NCBI GenBank assembly: GCA_900491605.1
Contig: UESW01001666.1
Span: 1-64,000 of the forward strand
Origin: Calamus simplicifolius
Taxonomy: Eukaryota > Streptophyta > Magnoliopsida > Arecales > Arecaceae
Direction: 5' to 3'
Length of the DNA stretch: 64,000 nt
Under the pieces are notes generated by a model that had not been told where the DNA came from, did no database searches, and saw nothing but the letters and a program-made list of their open reading frames with translations. The translations under genes and the position numbers were made by a program. This document shows, piece after piece, positions 32,701 through 44,700 of this stretch (position 1 is its first letter; every line of letters starts with the position of its first letter).

Positions 32701-35700
32701 AATTGACTCTGGCAATTTTGTTAACCAACATAGAACACAACCTACAGGACATAAAAATTAAGCATCAGGAAGTTCTTGGAACAGAAGAGCACAAAAAGAA
32801 TAGCTGAAATCCAATCAACAACACAGCTTGTTTTCCTCACATTTTTGAGCAGTATGGTGGTTATTTGCCACCACCTTGGAATGAAAACAGGGACTCTCCC
32901 CTGGAGAATTGGTGCCAACCAGCTGAGCAAACAGCTGTGGGTCTGAATACACATGATAAAAGATGGAAGTACAAACATAAAGAAAGTTGTCACTTGGCCA
33001 ATTTCCTAGGACATCTGGTAGAAGAGTATTCAAGAGAAACCACACATTCTGTCAAACCAACGCAAGCATTCCAGAAAAACCAACATATCAAGATATTTGT
33101 ATTTCTTCTGACACCATCAAATATCAGCAAATTCCTTCAGACTGCTCAAGATCTCTAACAATGTTCTTATAAAATTCCTACTTCACTTCCACATCACAAC
33201 GATATAGAAGTGACTAACCAGAAACAATTTTTAAAAAAAAGAAGAAAAAGAAAATAAAATTAGAAAGCAGATAAAGTAGCTGTAACTAAGTAATCAAAGT
33301 GGCAAGCATGAACTGACCTGACGAAGATTAATGAGATGCTCAAATGAATCCTTTATGGTATTCGAAAAGGCTTCATTTCTGAAGAAACTTTCTTCCCAAA
33401 TTGTGTCAAGAGATGCTTTAAACTCTAAGAGATAGGCAACCAAATCTCTGTCCTTCTCTTCATCCATAACAATGCCCTGTCCGGTACCCCGAATATATGA
33501 GCTAAGAGCTTGCCTTAACAATTCCAGAGCATTGACCCTCTGAAAGAGTGTGTACATCCTCTGAAGGTCCTCCACACGATTTGCTTCCATAAGCATTGTA
33601 AATCCCTAAACATTAAAAGAGCATAACTATTAATTAGCAGAGCAAAACAATGGACAGTGTTTTGCAAATTTAATTTAAAGAATTAAAGCAAGCAGAAGGT
33701 AGGAGAAACACCACCTTATCAAGAATTGCAGATGTGTGTCGTCCAAGGAGTTGTTTCTCAGCAGTTGCTACAAGGGGCTTCCTCGTATTTGTGTCTAAGT
33801 AGAGCAAGCATCTTTCGTGTTCCTCATTTAGCCTTGACTGCAAGTTTGCATTGATAATTTTTGTTCATAATATAAGGTATGAATCATAAAAATGGTGCCT
33901 CGAAGTCAAAGTAAATGTGAGAACGATAAAAGAAGAAAATAAACCAGAGAAAAGAGCAAATACCTCCACATGTTTCAAATAGTCTGGAACATCTGACTGT
34001 TGCATATATTTCACACCTTCAGCAGCATAAAACTCTGAAGTACATTCCAGAAATGGCTTTTCAAAGCTTTCTGCATAAATCCCAAGAGCTGTAAACATCT
34101 TTAAAAGATGACTGAGTACTGTCCTATCAATAGCTTCCCCTAGTCTGGTCAAAACAAAAACAGCATTAGATGGTAACAAAGAAATTACAGTTAAATTCAA
34201 TGTAATTTAGTACAAGGTTGCACATCTAGTTTGAAAAACAAAACTTTAAAAAGCAAGCCTTGCTTACATGGGAGACTTCCACTTTTAGACACTACTAATG
34301 TCGATCAAATAAAACAATACCATATATTTCACAATGAAACTTCAGTAGGTTTACAGACGATTAGTCCTCATTTTAACACCAAACTAAAAACTGCAATAGA
34401 AAGTAAAGAAAATAAAAAAAGCTAAAGAAACAAGATAATAAGCTTTATCCTACCTAGATGGTGTTATTATAGATCACCAATCTGAAGAAGGTTAGAAAGT
34501 AAAAAAAAGAAAAAAAGCTACAGAAATAAGATAATAAGCTCTATCCTCCTCAGGTGTAGTTCATTACAGATCACAGTTCTGAAGAAAGTTGCAGAAAAGA
34601 ACTAGACCAAGGTTTCATGACTAGCTGTCTCCAAGATGACCATGAGTCAAACCTTTGCATGCATTGTACAATATTTGTGGTTTATTCCAGTTTGTGTTAT
34701 GGAGAGCTACTCAAAATGTACAATATAATTATAATATAAATATCAAATTTTACTTAATATAGTATAAAAAAGGAAACAAATATAATTTTAGCATAGTGAA
34801 AGCAAACCACTTATGAAACAATTTAAAACATGTACTTCATTCCAAGTAAGCCAGTTAGGCACCTCTAAATAGCTGGGTTACCTGATACTTGATACATTAT
34901 AAGGCAATGACAATGACCTTCCCTTCACTCGTGCATGTTATAGGTTCATTCAATTACTTTTGACATGAGATATCTGACATAGCATGTGATACATAAGTTC
35001 CATATATTGCATTTTGGAATGCTCTGATTATGCATCTAGGGCACTCAGGGAAGAACCAAGTGTTCAATTTCCAACACCTGAAAGTCTCATGCCGTAGACT
35101 AGGTTGCCCTGGTTGCTTATAAAGTCTCTATTTGTGCATGGTGACCATAAGATGGTAACAGCATTTCTTGGTCATCAAGATAAAAGGATGACAAGTTGCC
35201 TTAGACTTGAGAGTATGGTCAAAACAACATTGTCAGGATTAAGGATGTACGGCCAGGTGTTCGAAACAAGCCTTAAAGAATTTGAATCAAGGTTAAATCA
35301 GAGCATTAAATTTAGAGACAAAAAGATGTCAAATGAGACATGGCACAAAAATTTTGCTAGTTATTAGTACATTGATCCTTTGTTAAAAATGTTCTCATGA
35401 ACAAACTTTTCTTTTAAATTTGATTGAGCAAAAAACAAGATGCATATAACTAATACCAGTGATGGAATAGGTAGAACCTTTATATAACTTGAAGGACCAA
35501 TGATGTTATATTATTTTATATAGAGGAACATTGAATAAAGAGAATTTTAGCATGTTCTTTCTTAAGTATGATGTAATTATACCATATTCCCAACTTGATT
35601 CAATTAAATCAGATCTGTCAAGTCACAAAATGTAAAATTAATCAATTGTAACTCGCATTCCCCTAAAATGGAATCTCATCCTAAACCTATGCAGGCAATC

Positions 35701-38700
35701 ATAACCACAAAGATGGCGCACAATGTCAGTGAACAGCTAGAAAATGAAGCTAGCAATCTTGTTAAAAGTATTGAGTCATTTAAAAGTAACAATAATAACA
35801 ATTAGGTCACACAAGGGTCAGCATGCAATTTGGATTGGGCTTGACCCAAACCCACCTACCCAACCCACATACTAGGTAGGGTCAGATTGAGGTTTTATAG
35901 CTTTAATCTTGCTAGATTTATCTACAAATGTATTGATGAATGATTGATGCCCAAATCCAAAAAATATTTGTCTAACAAGAACTCCCCAAACCTTTCCTGT
36001 ATCTTAAAATTCCTATTCAACCAGTTCTAATCTTAACAATGCACTACCCAACCCAACTTTTGTTTAAATGAGGTTAGGTTAGGCTATGGTTGGTAGCTAA
36101 ATCTAATGTCGAACCTTTTCTAGGACAAGGTGAAAAGCGTGGTTCTCCATATGGGTTCTAGAACCCTACACCCAAGTAATGGAGATGGTTGAGAAGAAAA
36201 AGGAGGGTGAGAGGGAAGGAGGGTGGGGAAAAATAGTACAGAAAAATCTGGGGTGGACAGCCTTCAAAATCCTATAATATACACCTTTTATCTCATCTTA
36301 CTTTGACTTTTTCCCCTTGCTGATGTTAGTACTCTCAGTGTTATCCTTTGTTAGGCCTTTGTTAGGCCTGTAGGTTTGTTTGGCAAACCCCCTTTGCTAC
36401 TAATCTAATCCTAGCCACTAGCAAATCAAATTTTATGATACAGACCTGTCTTAAAATCTTAATATATTATTACTACAAGCTAAATTGGCAAAAAAACTAA
36501 TAGGTTTGATTCAGAGTTCACAAATAACAAAATAAGATGCTAAAGAAATCATATACAAACAAAAAACCTAGTAAATATCCACCTTGTATATGCAAATGCA
36601 TGAGGTATCTCCATAGAATTCAGTAGGCATGGAAATTTGTGAAGATTCAAAAACTTGATCATACCTCTCCCTCTCAATTAACCTCAAAAGGCCAGTCACA
36701 ATCTTGTGCTCAACTTCTGGACATAAAGAAAGATGTTTCCGAAACAACTGCAACCCCATGTCCCACAATGATCGAACATTTGGGGTTTGCTTGACATAAG
36801 TTCTATCAAGATATAAGGCTATACCACGTATCATCAACATTTGGTCACAAAAGTCCTGCCAGCATTTTTCTACTAATGATAAAAATACAACCAAGTCAGG
36901 GCTTTGGCCAACCAGCGAGGACAGTGTTGTTGAAATATGCACTTCACATTCCTTTTGTATACGTTGGTAAAGATTTCCACCCATCTTATGTAGACAAAGA
37001 TCACTGACAGCCTGTGTTGAAAATAGTACAGCTTACTATGCCATCAATAACAAAAAAAATAACAAACGAAGGGACATCATGTTCTACAAAACATGCTAAT
37101 ATTGGAAAAACCACCTGATAAAGCTTTTCAGAGTCGCATGGATCTGGCTGCTTCAAAAATATAGCTGTAATAGCAGACTTCAATGTTGCCCATGTATCCT
37201 CTTCAAAGTTTGTTGGCAGAGTCGGTTTAGCTATATAAGAACAAAATAAAACAACATAAACTCTTAGAGTCAAATGTAGAACAAGAAAATTTTTAGGGGG
37301 GGGAACATTAAGGAAGTTCTATGGGTCATGAATGAACAAGCAAGTCCACTATCAAGTTGAAGAACCTCTTAGTGTGAATTGCACATGCTCCTAAGTACAT
37401 TCATTTTTTTTCTATATATAATCTCTGATATAGTTCGCTCTGATGTCACTAATATTTATGCAATAAACAAAATAAAGAAGATTCACCAAAAATTGAGACA
37501 AGGAACATGCATCAAAAACAAGAAACCAAAGCTGTGGTACATTAACTAAATAAAAGGGAAAAAAAAGGTTACATGTTAATTACACACCAATCTAATATTA
37601 TCAGAGTTTTTGGTCCCTGCTCATCAAACAAAAATGAATTTCTATTTTCCCCTAACCATACCATCAGTAACAAGCCTTATACCAACTTTTCCAGGTAACC
37701 TTTTCTTTTATGGCAATTTGTACACATATGACATGACATTTTAGCGATATTCCAAATCCAAGTTGTAAAATAATAAATGAATACTGTTTGCACTAAAGAA
37801 AAGAAACTATTGCTTAAACAAAAAAAATACATCTTATCCCAACTACTTGGGTTCACCAAATCAATTCATGAATATTTATAAGACATAACGACTAGCACGT
37901 TTCATGAGGAACCATCTGGCATATAGTTGATGGGCATAAACTATTGTGTTTCAACTAGCATGCTGATGGTAAAAGTAAACCCTATGCACTAGATGAATAT
38001 TTTATATTTTGAACCAATAAAATAAGTCCATGATCTCCCCTCTTTTATATGTTTAGATGTTGAAAGAGAAGGGCTACAGTAGGTATACAGCTAGCATAAA
38101 ATTATAGTCACACCCTATAAGTATAGTCCAATGCAGAAATACATTAAAGTTAAAGCGTTTCCTGAAAGCACCACACTATATCGGATCTCAGTGTAGTGGA
38201 AAAGACAAGGATAGCTAAGGCGGTTCCCAGAAGCAATGCGTCACATCGGCGCCTAGGTATAGCAAAAAATAAGCAAGGGTTCTCACACCGTCATGGACAG
38301 GTGTGAGCAAAAGGTTAATTCAAAAAAATAAATAAATAAATAAATATATTTAGTAACTTGGAATATAGAGATATTAAAAAAAATAAAACAAACAAACATA
38401 ATGATTAGAAGGATAATTAACATAAATTTCTTATAAGAGACTAAATGGATAGAAAAAAAGCAAAAAAGGTTGATGGTTTTAAACTTTAATATACAGATAA
38501 AAATAAAAATAAAATTAGAGTAAAAATTATTGAAGATAAAAGCCCAAAAGATAAATCTGTAGATATTAAAACGATGAAAATAGAATAATTTTAATTAAAT
38601 TAGTACTAAATAAAAAGTTTATTAATATTATTAGTGCTTATGCTTCTCGAGTGGGTTTAAATATTATAACAAAGCAAAGTTTTTGGAAGGATATGGATGG

Positions 38701-41700
38701 ATTAATTTAAAAATTGCTATTGGAGAAAAAATATTTATCAAAGAAGATTTGAATAGACAGCTAAAAAAATAATATAGCTTTTGAACGAGTACATAGAGGT
38801 TGTGGATTCGAAGATAAAAATATAGAAGGGAATATAATTTTAGAGTTTGCAATAACATATGATTTGGTATTAACCAACATATATTTTAAAAAAATAATTA
38901 TCATTTAATAACTTTTAAAAGTGGATATAATGCTAATCATATAGATTTTTTTTCTTATCAGAAAGATTGATCAAGTGTTTTATAAAGATTGTAAGGTTAT
39001 ATCACGTGAGAGTCTAACTATGCAACATAAATTAATGATTATAGATATACTCAACTCAAATCAACTCATCTAAGCCTTTTTCCAACTACATAGTGTCGGT
39101 TACATGAATCTGCTTCCTCCACTCTACTCTATTCAGGATTAAGTCGACATTCAAACACCCAAAAGTAGATGCAACACATCTTTTAACGAGGATGTCCTAA
39201 CCCTTCGCATAATTTGATTTAGTAGATTCATGTTTTAGGGGTTTTAACAGAATTTTACGCTGGTTGTCAGCTACCTAATGCAACCCTCCTCCTTAACCCG
39301 AGCCTGGGACTGGCCTTGGTGGAGTTATGATTATAGATATATGATTCAAAAATTAAGAAGAATTCCTAAAAAGGATAAGAATCAGAGGATTAAACGATGA
39401 AATTAGAAAAGAAAGAAACTAATGCTTTTAAAGATAAAGTAATGAAGAAAGAAAAATGGAGCATATATGGAAAGACCAATACCATAGAAGAAAAGATGGC
39501 TAATAGTATTAGAAAAGTAGCTATAGAGAAATTAAAAAGGTCAAAGAAAAAAAAAGACCATATATTAAAAAAACTTGATGGTAAAATGGAAAAGTTTGAT
39601 TAATAAGCTAAAAGAAAATGTTATAAAAAACTACCTAAATGTAGGAATGGAATAGTATATGAAAACTATAAGATGATTAAGAAAAAAGTTAAAAAGACGG
39701 TATAGAAAGCTAGATATAAGGCATATGAGAAATTATATCACAAGTTAGAAACTAAAGATAGAAAGAAGGATATATATAATTTGCAAAAGTAAGATTAAAA
39801 AAAACTATATATATGTTTCAGACTAAAAGCATTAAAGATAATGATCAAAAAGTTTCAATTAAGAAAAAAGAGATCAAGCTATTTTAATAAATTATTAAAT
39901 AAAAATCATATAAATAATTTAAGATGCCTTATTACATTATTGAAGATAAAGTTAAGGTATATATTTGTAGAGTTAGGACATTTGAGGAAAAATAAGGTAT
40001 AAAAAAAGATGAAAGCAGTGGGATCTGATGAGATTTTTATAGTTCGAAATATTTAGATGATGGTAGAGTAACTTGAGTAATATTTATTTAATAAAATTTT
40101 AGAAACTAAAATGATGCTTAATGAATAGAGAAAGAACATTATAATATCAATTTATAAAAATAAAAAAATTATTCAAAACTGCTTTAACTATTGTGATGTC
40201 AAGCACATGAATCATATTATGAAACTTTAAGAAAAAGTAATAACATAGGCTAAGATTACAAAAACATCATAAAATCAATTAGGTTTGATGCCAGAAATAT
40301 CAATTATAGAAGCTATTTTTCTTTTTAAGAGATTGATGAAGTACAAAGAAAAAATACAAGATCTTTATATGATTTTTATTGATTTAGAGAAAAAAGACCC
40401 TGAAAAAATTTTATGGTGAGTGTTAGAAAATAAAAAAGTACCATTAAATATATTAACATGATAAAAGATATGTATAATGAAGCAATTACTGGTGTTAAAG
40501 CTACTGATGATAATATCAATGAATTTTCTATTATATTAGGTTTACATTAAGAATCTGCTCTTATTTCCTTTTTTTTCTTTAGAATTTACAAAGCATATTC
40601 AAAATAATATTTCATGGTGCATGTTATTTATACATGATATAATACTACTACATAAAACTAAGGCTGAGGTTAATTGTAAGTTAGGACTAAGAAGAAATAC
40701 ATTAAAATCTAAAGTTTTAGATTAAGTAGGACAAAAATAGAATATATGGAATGTAATTTTAGTACAATTAAAAATAAAAATGAATATAAAGTAAAAATTT
40801 AGGAATATCAAGTTTCTAAAAATGATTATTTTTTATATTAAGATTGATTATTTATAAGAAAAGAAAGATTAAGGATGATGTCATTTATGGGATTAAAGCA
40901 GATTGAATTAAATAGAGAAGTGCAACTGAAATATTATAATTATAAAGTACCTACCAAGTTGAAGAAAAAATTTTATGAAATAACCATAAGACCAGTTATG
41001 CTTTATGAGACCCAATGTTGGGCAATTAGAAAAATACATGGATGTGGTGAAAATAAGAATGTTGATATGGATATGCAATAATATAAGAACAAATAGAATA
41101 AAAAATAAAACCATACATAAAAAGATAGAAGTAGCTCCAATCAATGACAAATTAAAGAAAGAACGACTTATATAGTTTGAATATATGTAATGTAAACTAG
41201 AGATGCACCTATGCGAAAGAGTGACTTGATACATGTAAAAGAAAAAAGAGATAGGTAGATCAAAAATTATATAGGAAGAAGCAATAAAGAAATACTTAAA
41301 ATCTTTGTATCTTACAAAAAAAAAAAAAAAAAAACTCAAAACCGAGTTATTCAGAAAAAGGATTCATGTAGCTGGTCCCAACTAGTTTGGATTAAGGTTT
41401 TGTTGTTGTTGTCATCGCTATTAAAAGAGCTCATTCTGGCCTAATGAAACCACCTAAAAGTTGGAGAAACATGTTGACAAAAAAAGAAATACAGGTTGAG
41501 AAGATGAAAGAGTAGACACAGAGGCTTCCATGACTGTCATTCAACAAATTTAAAGAGCAATATCTTCATTATGGCCTATATTTAAATGCCACATAAATGC
41601 ATATAGGAATTGGCGTAATGAAATTTGATATTAAAAGCAAAGATTGCATCAATAGATTGACAAAATCGATGCAAGCCTTGTATTGGCATCATGATAGAGC

Positions 41701-44700
41701 CTATGCGGAAGAAAAGAGAGGAAATGATGCTTTGGGAGATGCATATCCATGCCAGATTTCATATGTTACACCGAAACAAGGAAAAGAAAGAGACAAAGGT
41801 GAATAAGTAGAAGGATAAAGAGCCACGATCATCTTAAAAGTCAATGGTAAAAATTGATGAGAAATGAATGTGAATTGAAAGAAGTGATGAAAAGAGGAAA
41901 GAAAGACGCATAACAAAAGGAGTTAGATTTTTTCTAGGAGGGTGGTAAACCTTTGCCATGTTGTGCAGCCTCAACAATAGACACCACAATGCATAGGCAA
42001 ATGAAATGGTTTAGCAAGGGTTAGTTAGACAGCTTTAATATAGTAAATAGATTGAATTGTGCATCCAGAAATGAAATTATATTCATAAATCTTAGGCAAC
42101 GAAGGGAAGAAAGCCTTGATATTGTGGAGAAGACATACAAATGCTTTTTAACAAAATATTTGTGGTCCATTTGGAGGAGATAAAGGGGTGAGAAGACAAA
42201 GAGAGAGAGAAAGTAGAAGAACAAAAATGAGTTCTGTCTAGTTTAATGTCTAGAGAGAAAAAAAAAAAGGTAAGAAAGAAGTTACTTAAATGTTTGTACT
42301 GTCTCACTGGCAGCAGCTGATATTTGTTACTTAATTGTTGCTTGCAACATGAAAGAAAGTAAAAACTACAAGAGAAAGAGAGGGGAGAGTAGGAAGAAGC
42401 AAGAGAAAAGGGCAAGATGTGAACATTTTTACAAAATGTCAAACGCTTAAGTTGAAGAAAACTGAATTGCAACATTTAACTCACCCTAAATAAAGTCTGC
42501 ACCAAAAAATTTATTCAACCTATGACCTTTACAAACTATCATTTCTCAAAAATAAAAAGGACTCAACAAATAGATATTTGATTTTTAGATGCCTCGGGGA
42601 CCACGTTTGATTCAGGAGTCCTCAACTCAGAAAAGAGAGGGCTAACCCATCCTGTCACAATCTTGGGGCAATCAATCAATGAATCAGTTCAATACTACTA
42701 AAAAAATTCGTTTAGTGTCTAACACACTCTCCGAAAGTCAATTTACCACCATCAATCCATCTCCTTTGTGAAAAAAAAGTTCTTCTGTTTCAAATAATTT
42801 CCCTGTGCCAAGTTAGCAGTCATAACAAGAATCTGGTTATCGTCAACCCTACTTTGATTTACTTTGCTCCAAGCAACATTGCAAGCAAGAGAAAAGCAGC
42901 AAGACCAAGCAGTTAGAGACAAATGATACCAGTTGTAAGCTACAGTAGACTGTTTAACTGTCAGACAGGAGGAAGAACAATCAGGGGCACAAGGCACGAT
43001 ACCTACCTAAAAATCAAGAAACAAAAAAGGCCAAGCCAGATAGAAATTGCCCATTGGACTGGAAGAAAGGGACTCCATATGAGCTCACTCAACCATTAAA
43101 CAGAAGCAAGCACCTCTAATAGCATTCAAGAATGATATATTCAAAGAATGCCTTTGAGAGGCAAAGAATGACAACTTCTTTGCTAGTCTGGATCCTACAC
43201 AGAATGAAAGTTTGCCTTTGAATCCTACCTTGGATTCACAGCAAATCTCAAACCACCAATTGCCTAGACTCTCAAATGTTCTGTATCATATGAAAGGTCT
43301 TTTAATAGACTTTGCCTTTCAGAGGGAGAATTAATTGGATCAATCTGCTTGATGAACTACTCAAATCTGATTGATTGATGAATGGAAGTTAACCTGTCCT
43401 AGAGTCCATCAAAGCCTATTTTCAAGTTGGCACACTACCCTCTAGAGCAAAAATGAGCACATGATGGATCATTAATTCATCTTCGCTCTCTCCCTGATGA
43501 TAGCAAACCACTTTTCTCCTCTTCGCTTTTCATCACAAGGTGGTGACAAGTAAGAATTAGGAAGTTGACTGACTTTTGACTGTCATAAATTGCATCACTT
43601 CTCTTTGATTGAAGGATGAGGCTCACCTGAATCAGAAACAAACCAAGTCAAAAAAAAAAAGTAGGTTTGTCTCCGGCCCCTTGCTGCCTTGAATGAACTT
43701 CCGCTTCTCTATTTCAAAACAAATCCCACACCAAAACTAAAATTAAAAGGCCTTGTTCTAAATAGTTCTACATTGACATGACACTTTAGGAAATACCCTA
43801 AATTGATATATCTGAAAATGCATTGATGATAAAAACCTCCCGTAGAATAAAAATTGCATCATTTCCGTACCTCTTTCTTTGCTTCTAACCTTGTACGATA
43901 AAAGCATTTTCCTATTATTCTTTTTCCTAATTCTTCTTTTCTCCAATTCATTTAAAGGATTTATGAAAAGATCAAACTTTTCTGAATTTCTTAAATAAAT
44001 ATTATTTCTCTTTGCTCTTTACTATTTTCTCTATTAGTTTTTCGCTTGTGATGTTTTTTTTTCTCTTCTCTTTTCTCATCCATTAACTTGAGACCATCTT
44101 CAACATGTTCCAGAAAATTAGATTGCATTTAAATATCCAAAAATAATAAAGTAAATAACTAAGAGGTAGTTTATGTAACCTGTTTCAATCACAACACTAT
44201 GTGATTGCATACTACATCCTTCTCTCGGCTAGTTAGATACTACTCAGAGTTCCAAGAACATACTAGTCCAAATTCTATCCTTCACAAGTTCTAAAGAATT
44301 TTTGAAAAATAGTCATGTCTAGAATAGAACTTTATGTTATCAACATTTGCCTTGATGTTTCTTCTAATCCTTTTATATGCTGCACAAGTTTTAAACATTT
44401 ACATACATCTTCCCTGATGCATAAGAGGTATCGTCACATGAGGTTTTGTTAACCATGCATATTGGATGGGAGATGAACAGACTATATTCTCACCTCATAG
44501 AAGATTCTCCAGCACTAAGACCAATAAGGAAAAGTTTGCCTCTGATAATATAACTTCACATTTCTAGTAACTCAAGGCTATGCCAGATGTGACTTTGAAA
44601 ATTAAAAAAGGAATGCAGATCTTTGAAAATTGAAAATTAAAAAGCAGAAATCACTACAAGTATTTCCATCACCTTTCCCGTAACAGTCTGATTTTGAAAA

